Source of the DNA: Verrucomicrobiota bacterium
Lineage (GTDB): Bacteria > Verrucomicrobiota > Verrucomicrobiia > Verrucomicrobiales > Verrucomicrobiaceae
Assembly: GCA_025360015.1 (NCBI GenBank)
Contig: JANYCZ010000025.1
Span: forward strand, 1-64,000
Direction: 5' to 3'
Length of the DNA: 64,000 nucleotides
The first letter of the stretch is position 1, and every line of letters begins with the position of its first letter. The notes below the pieces were generated by a model. The model ran no database searches. It was not told the DNA's origin and saw nothing but the letters and a program-made list of their open reading frames with translations. Made by a program: the position numbers and the translations under genes. Shown here in pieces: positions 33,366 to 45,164 of the stretch.

Positions 33366-34346
33366 TCATGAAGAGGTTCCACCGGAAAGCAACGGCTCTA
33401 ACATCTCCTGAATGATTCGTGACCAGGACAGCCGCACCATCATCTGCCGCTGCAATTGCCGCGCCTGCACGGCGGGGTGCGCCTTGATCTTGCGTGCAAG
33501 GTTTTTGGGAGAGGCGGTGAGCTTGAAAAAAGTGGCCCCCACCGCCACCTCCCGGTGGGCCGGAATGTGTGAGCAAAAGACCGGCACGCCATGCAGCGCG
33601 GCCTCGATCAGCGGCAGGCCGTAGCCTTCCTGCGTGCTGGGGAAAAACAGGACGTCCGCCATGTGGTAGAGGCTGCGCACGTCATTGTCCGTGAGGGTGC
33701 CCTTCTCCCCGAGAAAGCGCACTCGCTTGGCCACGCCGAGTTCTTTGGCCAGTTGCTTCAGTTCGCGGAAGTACTTCGCGCCATCGGTCTGGTGCGGATC
33801 GGGGGCTGCGGTGACGAGATACTGCGCCTCGGGCAGCTCCGCGAGCAGGCGCAGGCCAAACTCGATATTCTTGCGCCGTACGAAGCGCGTGGGCTGCAGC
33901 AGGATGAGGCCCGCGTGCTCAAGTTTCAGCTCACGCACGCGCGGCGTGAGGCCCAGGATGGAGTGCGCATCGCACCCATTCGGAATGACGTGGACTGGCT
34001 CCTGCGTCACCTTCATGTAGTCCAGCCGCCGGAACTCCGAAACTGCCACATGAATGGCCTGCGGCACCTGGGCCGACCAGCGTACGTCATGCACCCAGTT
34101 GATCCAGCGGATGTCGGGGCGGGAGCGGGTGAGTGCGATGAGCTTCTTCGTCCAAGGGAGGTCGAAGGGCATGGTGAAAACATTGTGGACGATGACCGCA
34201 TCCCACGCGGCCATGTGCCATTCGTGGCGGGTGAGGACTTCCACCTCATGCCCCAGCAGGCGCAGCGCGGCGGCCTGCTCGCCGATCACACGTTCCACGC
34301 CGCCGATGACGGGCGGTTTGGAGTAGTGGAGGATGGCAATGAGCAT
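33366..34346 (-). CDS. GT4-type glycosyltransferase (326 aa)
   Basis: A GT-B fold retaining glycosyltransferase. The N-terminal domain starts MLIAILHYSKPPVIGGVERV with a GGVE donor-side loop. The C-terminal domain has LILLQPTRFVRRKNIEFGLR, RVRFLGEKGTLTDNDVRSLY and the EX7E motif in STQEGYGLPLIEAALHGVPV. No signal or membrane segment, so cytosolic. It is directly upstream of glgB, suggesting a role in glucan or a related polysaccharide, but the donor and acceptor are not determined. ATG 34346 is the first residue of the Rossmann strand. Confidence 0.9.
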   Translation of the reverse strand: MLIAILHYSKPPVIGGVERVIGEQAAALRLLGHEVEVLTRHEWHMAAWDAVIVHNVFTMPFDLPWTKKLIALTRSRPDIRWINWVHDVRWSAQVPQAIHVAVSEFRRLDYMKVTQEPVHVIPNGCDAHSILGLTPRVRELKLEHAGLILLQPTRFVRRKNIEFGLRLLAELPEAQYLVTAAPDPHQTDGAKYFRELKQLAKELGVAKRVRFLGEKGTLTDNDVRSLYHMADVLFFPSTQEGYGLPLIEAALHGVPVFCSHIPAHREVAVGATFFKLTASPKNLARKIKAHPAVQARQLQRQMMVRLSWSRIIQEMLEPLLSGGTSS

Positions 34347-34478
34347 GGAGTACACAGGAGCGCCAACGCCTCCGGTGCGCAAATGCTGGAATGCTTAGAG
34401 GACGGCTGCCAGCGGGTAAGACAGCGTTTATCATGAGGCTTGACATCATTCCGCTTTTTAACCTATGCCTTTGAAACC

Positions 34479-34967
34479 ATGAAAACGACTGCTAACTCCG
34501 TCTGGCTTGTTTTGTTTCTCGCTCTGGTCGCCTTGATCCCTGCGCAGGCCAAAGACGAGGTGCATTTGACCTACCCTTCCAAAGTTGAAGGCTCGAAGGG
34601 CAAGGAGCGCGAGAAGCTCTTCACTCCATGGATGAGCCGGGATGCGCTGGCTGCTCATACCGAGGACATGCAGAAGAAGGGCGGGCAGATCATCTACTTT
34701 GAGTATGACAGCTCCAATGCGCAATGGCGCGCTATTTACACGAGCAAGCTGAAGCTGAAAGGCCCGTATTCCCGCTGGGCTTACACGGACGAAAAGGTCA
34801 TGGATGAGGCACTCAACCGCGAGAGCAAGCTCGGCCTCCAGCCTGCTTTCGTCGTGCACAGTGCGAGTGGTTCCTTCACCCTGCTGATGGTTTCGCCGGA
34901 TGACCTAGTTGCCGTGCGCGCAGAGCTCAAGGCTCTGGGCGTCGGCGAGCCGAAGCTGCGGAAGTGA
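34479..34967 (+). CDS. Secreted hypothetical protein (162 aa)
   Basis: Signal peptide MKTTANSVWLVLFLALVALI ending PAQA. The mature protein is alpha/beta with KGKEREKLFTPWMSRDALAA, KKGGQIIYFEYDSSNAQWRA and PAFVVHSASGSFTLLMVSPD. No family recognised. It is divergent from the glycosyltransferase and convergent with leuS. Confidence 0.72.
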   Translation: MKTTANSVWLVLFLALVALIPAQAKDEVHLTYPSKVEGSKGKEREKLFTPWMSRDALAAHTEDMQKKGGQIIYFEYDSSNAQWRAIYTSKLKLKGPYSRWAYTDEKVMDEALNRESKLGLQPAFVVHSASGSFTLLMVSPDDLVAVRAELKALGVGEPKLRK

Positions 34968-34997
34968 TCGGGCCTGGCGGCACGTGAAACACGTGGC

Positions 34998-37565
<2,568 letters not shown>

Positions 37566-37605
37566 AGGGGGCGCGAAAGAAGGCGAGGGGCGGGAAGAGG
37601 TCAAT

Positions 37606-37688
37606 AAAGTACTCATGAGCTTTAGCTCGTTCCGGGAACGCACCGCAGCACCCAGAATCCAGAGCGAGCTAAAGCTCACGAGTACTTT
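37606..37688. repeat. Dispersed palindromic element, AGCTTTAGCTCG family, site A
   Basis: Arms of 24 bases (37606-37629 and 37665-37688, one mismatch) beginning AAAGTACTCATGAGCTTTAG enclose a 35-base core containing CCCAGAATCCAGAGC. Related sequences lie at 44004-44080 and 61859-61882. Located between leuS and the zinc-ribbon gene. Confidence 0.85.
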
Positions 37689-37690
37689 GC

Positions 37691-38140
37691 TCAGCCTTCC
37701 GTGGGCGCTTCAACGCTGGAACGCGGGCGGCGCAGATAGTTGCGGGTGACTTGAAAGAGACTCATACCCCCGATGACAGAGGCGAACACCGCTCCGAAAA
37801 CATGCAGCATTGGCATTTCGCGGAAAAACACGTGCCGAACAATCATCAACACGCCACTGAGACACACGGGCAGAAAGACCAGCCAGATGCCCACCACCAC
37901 GATCAATTTGCGGGGCGATGCCACCGCCTGCCGGTAGATGTAGCCTTCGGAAAAGATGCGTTCAAAGGGTGAGATGGCCACCGTCGGCGTCACTGGTGCG
38001 GCGCATTTCGGGCAGAACCCGCAGCCTGCCGTTAGCTCGGCAAGGCAGGCCGGGCAGAGATCACCGCCATCGAAATGATCATCGCCCATCGCAGCTTCCG
38101 CCTCTTCGCTCGCGACCTTCAGGCCTTCGTTCGCGTTCAT
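37691..38140 (-). CDS. Zinc-ribbon membrane protein (149 aa)
   Basis: The N-terminal segment carries two CxxC pairs ([20 protein letters not shown], about residues 28-47) forming a zinc ribbon. Two membrane helices follow ([20 protein letters not shown], about 78-100, and [20 protein letters not shown], about 112-132). The ribbon would face the cytoplasm. Function unknown. It lies upstream of leuS on the same strand with a palindromic repeat between. Confidence 0.75.
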   Translation of the reverse strand: MNANEGLKVASEEAEAAMGDDHFDGGDLCPACLAELTAGCGFCPKCAAPVTPTVAISPFERIFSEGYIYRQAVASPRKLIVVVGIWLVFLPVCLSGVLMIVRHVFFREMPMLHVFGAVFASVIGGMSLFQVTRNYLRRPRSSVEAPTEG

Positions 38141-38231
38141 GCACTGAGGCTATCAGGTCTCCCACTGTCCTGGCAAGACTAAATGCGGACGAGGTCAAGG
38201 CGGAGTCCGTCTTGACCTCTGAACTCTCCGC

Positions 38232-39233
38232 TTACTTAAACAGCTTCGATCCCGCCTTGAGGTGCTCTTCGTGCTCCATCATGCGCAGTTCCACGCGTTC
38301 GCGGATGGTGCGTTCGCCGATGCCGTCGTGCTTGGTGGCGACGAGGGCTTTGAGGAGGTCGATCATGGACTTCAAATCATCCATCATCACAAATTCGGGC
38401 ACGATCTGGCGGGCGTCGTTGAGATTGTGGTAGTGGCCGAGCGGCAGGGAGATGCCGACGCTGCGAACGCCTGAGGCCTGCGTGGCGGTGGCTTCGCAGG
38501 CTCCGGCGTCCAGCAGGCAGCGCTGCACGCGGATGCCCTGTTCTTTCGCCGTGGTCATGAGGACGGCCATGGCTTCGTTGTCGAAGATGGAGACGCGATC
38601 TCCCACGCGGAGGATCGGACCACCACCCATGACGGCACCATTGACGGGGCGGCTGGTTTCGAGTGAGAGGAAGACGCTGTCTGCGCCAAAGGGCCAGTTC
38701 TGCGCGAGGTGCCAGGCACCGAGCCAGCCGACCTCCTCCGCACGGGTGAAGGCCGCATGCACGGTGGTCTGGATGTTCAGGCGGGCCAGGTCGAGAAAGG
38801 TCATCACGATGGCCGCGCAGCCGATGATGTCGTCACACGCAGTGGCTTCAATGCGGGTGTTGGTGATGTTCACCGGGAAATTCCACGTGGCAATCTGGCC
38901 CTTCACTTTGCGCAGGCCGCGCTTCACGCCGGCCTCCACTTCCAGCTTCCCGACGCCGCCGAGGAATTCCCACTCATCCCGCTTGGTGCTGCCGGGGGGC
39001 TTCACAAAGGCCGGATGGTCCATGTGCGCGCCGAGCACCCAAGTGGGCTTGCTCTTGGATTTGCCATTTTTGTACGTGGCCAGCAGGTTGCCGAACTTGT
39101 CACGCTTCAACTTCACATGCGGGCAGTCCTTGAGCAGCGCCTCGATCTCCGCTCGCACATGATACTCATGAAACGGGGCGGTTGGCTGCTTGAGAAGTCT
39201 TTTGAGAATACTATTGAGGTTGGACGCTGGCAT
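38232..39233 (-). CDS. M42 family metallopeptidase (333 aa)
   Basis: A cytosolic di-zinc aminopeptidase or deblocking peptidase related to glutamyl aminopeptidases. Metal and catalytic segments are present: VLGAHMDHPAF (His ligand and nearby Asp), ATACDDIIGCAAIV (bridging Asp), FTRAEEVGWLGA (catalytic Glu and ligand Glu), VFLSLETSRP (acidic ligand position) and SLPLGHYHNLNDARQIV (C-terminal His ligand). Length is near the usual 350. It is divergent from the acyltransferase pair with only 41 bases between starts, so promoters must overlap or face each other closely. Confidence 0.9.
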   Translation of the reverse strand: MPASNLNSILKRLLKQPTAPFHEYHVRAEIEALLKDCPHVKLKRDKFGNLLATYKNGKSKSKPTWVLGAHMDHPAFVKPPGSTKRDEWEFLGGVGKLEVEAGVKRGLRKVKGQIATWNFPVNITNTRIEATACDDIIGCAAIVMTFLDLARLNIQTTVHAAFTRAEEVGWLGAWHLAQNWPFGADSVFLSLETSRPVNGAVMGGGPILRVGDRVSIFDNEAMAVLMTTAKEQGIRVQRCLLDAGACEATATQASGVRSVGISLPLGHYHNLNDARQIVPEFVMMDDLKSMIDLLKALVATKHDGIGERTIRERVELRMMEHEEHLKAGSKLFK

Positions 39234-39274
39234 GGGCCATCGTAATACGAATTTATGGAAACACCAAACGCCAC

Positions 39275-40261
39275 GTGAAGCAGCTTCGATATTTCTTCGA
39301 GACTGCCCTGATCAAATCCATCGCGTGGCTGCTGCCACGCCTGCCACGGGGTGTGATCATGACCCTGTCCCGCTGGATCGGCACGGCGATTTATCATGGG
39401 GATAAACGTGGCCGCAGCACGGCGCTGGAGAATCTGCGCTGCGCCTTTGGGGAGCAGTACACGCTGGCGGAGAGGAAGCGGATCGCACGCGGTTCCTATC
39501 AGGTGTTTGCCCGCACCTTTCTAGATCTGTTTTGGTCGTTAAAGCTCACGCCAGAGACCTGGGATCAGCACATCAGCATCCATCTGCATGATGCGAAGAT
39601 CGAGCAGCAGGCACGCGAACGTGGCGGGGTGTGGGTGACGCCGCATTTTGGGAATTTTGAATTTGTCAGCCTGGCCTGGGGCTATCGCGGCCTGCCGTAC
39701 ACCGTGGTGGCGCAGGATTTTAAAAATGCCGGCCTCACCCCCCTCTTCAGCCGCATCCGCAGTCATTCGGGGCAGACGGTGATCCCCCAGGAATCGGCGA
39801 TTCTCCGGCTGATGAAGCTGCTGAAACGCGGCGGCTATGTGGGCATGCTGGTGGACCTGAACGTCACGCCTGGAAGAACCGCTGCGGCGATCCGCTGCTT
39901 TGGCCTGTGGACTTCCGTGCCGACGCTGCACGTGCAGCTCACCCAGCGGCTGGGGCTTTCCATCATCCCCACCGTCTGCCTGCCGCTGCCAGATGGCCGC
40001 TATGAGGTATCCACCCTGGCGGACATCCAGCCGCAGCCGGATGAAGACATCACTGAGGTGACGCAGCGTGTGTGGGATCATTTTGAGGCCAAGATCCGCC
40101 AGCACCCGGAGTGCTGGCTGTGGATGTACAAGCACTGGCGTTACCGCCCGGTGGGCACGCCAGGCCTGCCACATCCCGATTACCCCGCTTATTCCAACTA
40201 CTCCAAGGCACTGGCCAGCATGATCCCCGAGACAGAGCGCGCCAAACAACCCGAGGCTTGA
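39275..40261 (+). CDS. LpxL/HtrB-type lipid A acyltransferase family protein, copy 1 (328 aa)
   Basis: A bacterial lipid A or lysophospholipid acyltransferase of the HtrB superfamily, acting at the inner membrane. The N-terminal segment ALIKSIAWLLPRLPRGVIMT is the likely membrane contact. The catalytic motif H(x4)E/D region is GGVWVTPHFGNFEFVSLAWG, and VVAQDFKNAGLTPLFSRIRS, GMLVDLNVTPGRTAAAIRCF and PECWLWMYKHWRYRP are typical. It starts with GTG, as does its tandem paralogue at 40339. The acyl substrate is not determinable. The duplication may give two acyl-chain specificities (inference). Confidence 0.92.
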   Translation: MKQLRYFFETALIKSIAWLLPRLPRGVIMTLSRWIGTAIYHGDKRGRSTALENLRCAFGEQYTLAERKRIARGSYQVFARTFLDLFWSLKLTPETWDQHISIHLHDAKIEQQARERGGVWVTPHFGNFEFVSLAWGYRGLPYTVVAQDFKNAGLTPLFSRIRSHSGQTVIPQESAILRLMKLLKRGGYVGMLVDLNVTPGRTAAAIRCFGLWTSVPTLHVQLTQRLGLSIIPTVCLPLPDGRYEVSTLADIQPQPDEDITEVTQRVWDHFEAKIRQHPECWLWMYKHWRYRPVGTPGLPHPDYPAYSNYSKALASMIPETERAKQPEA

Positions 40262-40338
40262 GGACGGTCGATGTAATGCTAATCAGAAAAAACGCACTCA
40301 TGCGCCGCCATTAAGTTTTTCAACCCTCCACAAGTTCC

Positions 40339-41343
40339 GTGAAGAAGCTCCGTTATTCCTTTGAGATCCTCCTGCTTGATCTGGCCGTGTGGCTGCTGCC
40401 ACGGGTGCCGCGCCATGTGCTGATGGTGCTGGCACGCGTGCTCGGCACGCTGGCCTACTGGGTGGACGCACGCGGACGCGCCACGGCTCTGGACAATCTG
40501 CGCTGCGCCTTTGGCGATGAGTACACCCCGGCGGACAGGCGGCGCATCGCACGCGGTTCCTATCAGGTCTTCGCGCGCACGTTTGTGGATTTATTTTGGT
40601 CGCCCAGCCTCAGGGCGGACACCTGGCAGCAGCATTTCGACATCATCACGGACGCCGCCTCCGAAGAAAGGGCGCGTCAGAATGGCGGGGTCTGGGTGAC
40701 GCCGCATTTCGGCAACTTTGAGCTGATCAGCCAGATCTGGGGATTCCGTGGCTTCCCCTTCACCGTGGTGGCGCAGGACTTCAAGAACCCGGCCATCACA
40801 CATCTATTTAAGAGACTGCGGGAGCAGTCAGGCCACACCTTCATCTCGCAGGACAATGCCATGATTAAGCTGATGAAGGCGCTCAAGCGCAAAGGCCACG
40901 CGGGACTGCTCACGGACCTGAGCATCTCACCCGGCAGGGCGGCCACGGCGATCCAGTGCTATGGCCTCTGGACCTCGGTGCCGACGTTGCATGTGGAGCT
41001 GGCAAAGCGTCTCGGCCTTTCCATCATCACCGGCGTGTGCCGCCCCCTGCCGGACGGACGCTATGAGGCCCACCTGTTTGAAGCCATTGAGCCAAAGCCG
41101 GAGGACGACACGCGTGAGATGACGCAGCGCATCTGGGACATATTTGAGCAGGAGATCCGCAAACACCCCGAGTGCTGGCTGTGGATGTACAAGCAGTGGC
41201 GCTACCGCCCCGTGGGCAGGCCGGGCGTGCCGCACCCCGACTACCCCGCCTATTCCAACTACTCCAAAGCATTCGTGCAGATGGTGCCGCCGGAGCTGCT
41301 CCAGCAGGATGTCGCGCCTGCCGCCTCAAGCGCAGTCGGCTGA
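40339..41343 (+). CDS. LpxL/HtrB-type acyltransferase family protein, copy 2 (334 aa)
   Basis: Tandem paralogue of 39275-40261, alignable over the whole length, also starting with GTG. The catalytic region is GGVWVTPHFGNFELISQIWG. Other shared segments: NLRCAFGDEYTPADRRRIAR, VVAQDFKNPAITHLFKRLRE, LLTDLSISPGRAATAIQCYG and PECWLWMYKQWRYRPVG. The pair is probably co-transcribed (77 bases apart) and acts successively in outer-membrane lipid synthesis (inference). Confidence 0.92.
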   Translation: MKKLRYSFEILLLDLAVWLLPRVPRHVLMVLARVLGTLAYWVDARGRATALDNLRCAFGDEYTPADRRRIARGSYQVFARTFVDLFWSPSLRADTWQQHFDIITDAASEERARQNGGVWVTPHFGNFELISQIWGFRGFPFTVVAQDFKNPAITHLFKRLREQSGHTFISQDNAMIKLMKALKRKGHAGLLTDLSISPGRAATAIQCYGLWTSVPTLHVELAKRLGLSIITGVCRPLPDGRYEAHLFEAIEPKPEDDTREMTQRIWDIFEQEIRKHPECWLWMYKQWRYRPVGRPGVPHPDYPAYSNYSKAFVQMVPPELLQQDVAPAASSAVG

Positions 41344-41429
41344 AAGACTTGGCCGTGCATGCCAGTTTTTTCATTGCCCCGTGTGACTGGCGCTCGTAAT
41401 CCTCACGCCTTCCAAAAACCAACCTGCCA

Positions 41430-42860
41430 ATGTCCATTCCCCATCTTCCTGCTCTTCGCAAAGGCCGCCCCTATGAGTCGCTCGACAAGGCTCAGGTCAA
41501 AGACCACAAAACCGGCGAGGTCTGCGCTGAGATCAGCCAGGTGAATGCCGGCATCGTGCGCAAAGATCTGGCCAAGATCGGTGAAGCCCGCGCCTCACTG
41601 AAAAAGTTCACCGTGGAGCAGCTCATCGAGATCACCGCCAAGGCGGGCGAGCTTTTCCTCAATGGCACCCTGCCCCTGGGCGACAAAGGCCACACGCAGA
41701 CGCCGGAAGAATACATCGCCACGCTTTCCCGCACCAGCGGCCTGCCGCACGTCATGGTGAAGCGTAACATGTCCAAGCTGCACTTCGCGCTGACCAACAT
41801 GAAAATGATCCTCAACGGCCTCACACGCGGCCTGGATCTCAGCGTCATTGATCGTGGCTTTGGCACGCAGTCCGGCTGCCCTGTCTCCTACTTCCCCACC
41901 ACCAAGTCCCTCGGCCTCATCATGCCGAGCAACTCCCCGGCGGTGAATTCCCTCTGGCTGCCCGCCATCGCGCTGAAAATTCCGGTGGTCATCAAGCCAG
42001 GCCGTGAAGAGCCGTGGACGCCGTTTCGCCTGATCCAGGCGTTCATCGCTGCCGGTGCGCCGCCTGAAGCCTTTGGCTTCTACCCGACCGATCACGAAGG
42101 CAGTGGCGAAGTCGTCAAGCTCAGCGGCCGCAACCTCGTCTTTGGTGATGTGGCCATGGCGAAGATGTATGAAGGCAATCCCGCCGTGCAGGTGCATGGC
42201 CCGGGCTGGAGCAAGATCATCATCGGCGAAGACAAGATCGAAAACTGGAAGGACTACCTCGATGTGATGGTCGCCTCCATCAGCGATAACGGCGGCCGCT
42301 CCTGCATCAACGCCTCGGCGGTGATCGTGCCCAAGTATGGCAAGGAAATCGCCACCGCACTCGCCGAGCGTCTCGGCAAGGTGGCACCCACCACCTCCGA
42401 AGATGAAAACGCCCGCCTCGCCGGCTTTGCGAACGTGAAGATGGCCGACTACATCGACAGCGCCATCGACAGCGATCTGCAAACTCCCGGCGCAGAAGAC
42501 GTCACCGCACAGTTCCGCGACGGCCCCCGCAAAGTGGAGTTCCAAGGCGGCACCTTCCTGCGTCCCACCATCATCTGGTGCTCCGATAATAAACACCCGC
42601 TCGCCAATCGCGAATTCCTCTGTCCCTACGCCAGCGTGCTCGAAGTGCCGCAGGGCGAAGTGCTGGGCCGCATCGGCTACTCGCTCATCGTCACCGCGAT
42701 CACGCAGGACCCGGCCTTCATCAACGACCTCCTCGAGTGCGGCGACATCGACCGCCTGAACATCGGGCCGATCAGCACCATGAAGATCAGCTGGGACCAG
42801 CCGCACGAGGGGAACATGTTTGAGTTCCTGTACAAACGGCGCTCCATCGACTGCGCGTGA
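41430..42860 (+). CDS. Aldehyde dehydrogenase family protein (476 aa)
   Basis: An NAD(P)-dependent aldehyde dehydrogenase fold. The catalytic cysteine is in ISDNGGRSCINASAVIVPKY. The nucleotide-binding part shows KSLGLIMPSNSPAVNSLWLP, LKIPVVIKPGREEPWTPFRL and AAGAPPEAFGFYP. The usual ELGG(K) motif with the general-base glutamate is not obvious, as in CoA-acylating members, so acylating activity is possible. Unusually, RKDLAKIGEARASLKKFTVE precedes the fold. It is followed after 24 bases by an iron-type alcohol dehydrogenase, so the two probably interconvert an alcohol, an aldehyde and an acid or acyl-CoA. Confidence 0.88.
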   Translation: MSIPHLPALRKGRPYESLDKAQVKDHKTGEVCAEISQVNAGIVRKDLAKIGEARASLKKFTVEQLIEITAKAGELFLNGTLPLGDKGHTQTPEEYIATLSRTSGLPHVMVKRNMSKLHFALTNMKMILNGLTRGLDLSVIDRGFGTQSGCPVSYFPTTKSLGLIMPSNSPAVNSLWLPAIALKIPVVIKPGREEPWTPFRLIQAFIAAGAPPEAFGFYPTDHEGSGEVVKLSGRNLVFGDVAMAKMYEGNPAVQVHGPGWSKIIIGEDKIENWKDYLDVMVASISDNGGRSCINASAVIVPKYGKEIATALAERLGKVAPTTSEDENARLAGFANVKMADYIDSAIDSDLQTPGAEDVTAQFRDGPRKVEFQGGTFLRPTIIWCSDNKHPLANREFLCPYASVLEVPQGEVLGRIGYSLIVTAITQDPAFINDLLECGDIDRLNIGPISTMKISWDQPHEGNMFEFLYKRRSIDCA

Positions 42861-42884
42861 GTTCGTCACTTTTTCACGAGCTTC

Positions 42885-44003
42885 ATGTCCCTCGCACCCT
42901 TCGATTACCAGCCGCGCACGCGACTCATCTACGGCAGCGGCACGCTGGCACGCGTGGGCGAGCTGGCGCGTGATCTCGGCGGCACGCGTGCGCTGGTGGT
43001 GAGTGATCCTGGCATCGTGAAGGCGGGCTATGTGGTGCGTGCGGTCAGCTTTCTGGTGGCCGCAGGATTGCAGACACGTGTCTTTGGAGAAGTGCGGGAG
43101 AATCCCAGCACGGAAGATGTGGATGCCTGCGTGGCGGTAGCGCGTGAGTTCAAGGCGGACATCATCATCGGCCTCGGCGGTGGCAGCAGCATGGACACCG
43201 CCAAGGGCTGCAACTTCATCCTGACCAACGGCGGGCGCATGCACGACTACTGGGGCGTGGGCAAGGCGACGAAGCCGATGCTGCCGCTCATTGCGATTCC
43301 GACCACGTCCGGCACCGGCAGCGAATGCCAGAGCTTTGCGCTGATCTCCGATGCGGTGACGCATGTGAAGATGGCCTGCGGCGATCCCAAGGCCGCCGCG
43401 AAGGTGGCCATCCTAGATGCAGAACTCACCGTCTCCCAGCCACAGCGCGTGACCGTTTGTACCGGCATGGACGCGCTCACACACACCTTGGAAACCGCTG
43501 TGACGAACAAGAGGAATGCATTTTCATCCCTCTATTCCCGCGAAGGCTTCCGCCTCTGCCACAGCGGTTTCAGCCGTGTGCTGCGCGACCCCAAAGACCT
43601 GGAGGCACGCGGCATGATGCAGCTCGGCGCAGCCTATGCAGGCATCGCTATCGAGAACAGCATGCTCGGTGCCGCACACTCCTGCGCCAATCCGCTCACG
43701 GCCAAATTCAACGTCGTGCATGGCGAGGCCGTGGGCGTGATGATGCCGCATGTGATCCGCTTCAATTCGCAAGACCCGCAGATCGACGCCATCTACAAAA
43801 GCTACTTTGACGGCGATCTCGCCGACCGCATGAGCGAGCTGCTGCGTGAGGCCGGCATGCCCCGCAACATCGCCGACTACGGCGTGAAAGAAGAGCATCT
43901 CCAGGACCTCGCCGACATGGCCGCCAAGCAGTGGACTGCGCAGTTCAATCCGCGTCTGCCCAGCGTGGCGGACTTTGTGGAGCTGTACCACACGGCGCTG
44001 TAA
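42885..44003 (+). CDS. Iron-containing alcohol dehydrogenase (372 aa)
   Basis: Type III alcohol dehydrogenase. The NAD-binding motif is IIIGLGGGSSMDTAKGCNFI, with IPTTSGTGSECQSFALISDA and metal-ligand segments around VTVCTGMDALTHTLETAVTN (Asp, His), LGAAHSCANPLTAKFNVVHG (His, His) and the C-terminal active helix. Length is typical (about 380). It forms an operon with the preceding aldehyde dehydrogenase. The substrate is unknown, but the pairing suggests short-chain alcohol or lactaldehyde/propanediol-type chemistry (inference). The stop is directly followed by a palindromic repeat. Confidence 0.93.
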   Translation: MSLAPFDYQPRTRLIYGSGTLARVGELARDLGGTRALVVSDPGIVKAGYVVRAVSFLVAAGLQTRVFGEVRENPSTEDVDACVAVAREFKADIIIGLGGGSSMDTAKGCNFILTNGGRMHDYWGVGKATKPMLPLIAIPTTSGTGSECQSFALISDAVTHVKMACGDPKAAAKVAILDAELTVSQPQRVTVCTGMDALTHTLETAVTNKRNAFSSLYSREGFRLCHSGFSRVLRDPKDLEARGMMQLGAAYAGIAIENSMLGAAHSCANPLTAKFNVVHGEAVGVMMPHVIRFNSQDPQIDAIYKSYFDGDLADRMSELLREAGMPRNIADYGVKEEHLQDLADMAAKQWTAQFNPRLPSVADFVELYHTAL

Positions 44004-44080
44004 AAAGTACTGCCGAACTTGAGTTCGTTCTGCGAGGTCTTGCGAGCGTCCCAGAGCGAGCTAAAGCTCGGGAATACTTT
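44004..44080. repeat. Dispersed palindromic element, AGCTTTAGCTCG family, site B
   Basis: Arms 44004-44027 and 44057-44080 are complementary with about five mismatches. The right arm carries CGAGCTAAAGCTCG, as at 37665. It fills the whole gap between the alcohol dehydrogenase stop and the Dus start (4 bases after it). Confidence 0.75.
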
Positions 44081-44083
44081 CTC

Positions 44084-45061
44084 ATGACTCCCACTGAACA
44101 TCTCGACGCCTTGCTGGCCCGGCCTGAGCCGTTGCTGGCGCTGGCTCCCATGCAGGATGTCACGGACCTGGAGTTCTGGCGGCTGATGGCGCGCTATGGC
44201 GGGGCGGATGTGTACTACACGGAGTACTTCCGCGTGCATGCAGACTCGCATTTGGACAAGCCGATCCTCTCCTCGCTGATTCACAATCCCACGGGCAAAC
44301 CCGCCATCGCGCAGATGATCGGGAATGACATCCCGGCGCTGGTGCGCAGCGCGAAGGAACTGCAGCATTACAACATCGCGGCGGTGGATTTGAATCTCGG
44401 CTGCCCCGCACCCATCGTGTACAAGAAATGCGCAGGCGGCGGCCTGCTGCGCGATGTACCGCGCATCGAGGGCATCCTGGGTGCTCTGCGTGAGGCCATT
44501 TCCATCAAGTTCACCGTGAAGACGCGCCTCGGCTTTGACGACACGGAGACCATCGACGCACTGGTGCCGCTGTTTGCAAAGCATGGCGTGGACCTCGTCA
44601 CCATCCATGGCCGCACCGTGCTGCAGATGTATCGCGAGGGCGTGCGCTACGATTTGATTGGCAACGCCACCTCACACCTCCCCTGCCCGGTGCTGGCGAA
44701 TGGCAACATCAGCTCCCACGTGGATGCCGCCGAGGTGATGCAGCAGACCGGCGTGCGCGGCCTCATGCTGGGGCGCGGGGCGATCCGCAATCCGTGGATG
44801 TTTGACCAGATCCGCCAGCACACGCGTGGCGAGCCCGTCTTCCAGCCCACCCCCGCCGACCGCCTGCGCTACGTGGAGGAGCTCTACGAATGCGTGACCA
44901 TGCCGGACACCCGCGAGCTGGACATGGTGAACCGCATCAAAAAACACCTCAATTTCTTCGCCTGGGGCCTGGCTGATGCCGAGACCTTTCTCAGCACCAT
45001 GCGCCGCTGCACCACGCGCGCGGACATCATGGAGGTGTGCACGCGGGCATTTGGGGTATGA
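44084..45061 (+). CDS. tRNA-dihydrouridine synthase family (325 aa)
   Basis: An FMN-dependent reductase forming dihydrouridine in tRNA. The N-terminal barrel has LLALAPMQDVTDLEFWRLMA, KPAIAQMIGNDIPALVRSAK, VDLNLGCPAPIVYKKCAGGG (active-site cysteine in YKKCAGG), SIKFTVKTRLGFDD, LVTIHGRTVLQMY and RGLMLGRGAIRNPWMFDQIR (phosphate-binding loop). A helical C-terminal domain follows. Which Dus subfamily it belongs to cannot be fixed from motifs alone. The start at 44084 lies just outside the repeat, which rules out the longer frame. Confidence 0.93.
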   Translation: MTPTEHLDALLARPEPLLALAPMQDVTDLEFWRLMARYGGADVYYTEYFRVHADSHLDKPILSSLIHNPTGKPAIAQMIGNDIPALVRSAKELQHYNIAAVDLNLGCPAPIVYKKCAGGGLLRDVPRIEGILGALREAISIKFTVKTRLGFDDTETIDALVPLFAKHGVDLVTIHGRTVLQMYREGVRYDLIGNATSHLPCPVLANGNISSHVDAAEVMQQTGVRGLMLGRGAIRNPWMFDQIRQHTRGEPVFQPTPADRLRYVEELYECVTMPDTRELDMVNRIKKHLNFFAWGLADAETFLSTMRRCTTRADIMEVCTRAFGV

Positions 45062-45164
45062 GACGGAGGCTTGACTTTGAAACCAAAACGATCTTTTCAG
45101 TCCTGCTTGACACCCTGATACCTATCTTGTGCGCAGGTGATGAAGACTGAGGGGATCGCCTGGC

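Noticed and set aside
41595..43364. 589-aa ORF on the minus strand
   Set aside because: It runs antisense across the aldehyde and alcohol dehydrogenase genes and is R/H/A/G-rich, a GC-bias shadow frame.
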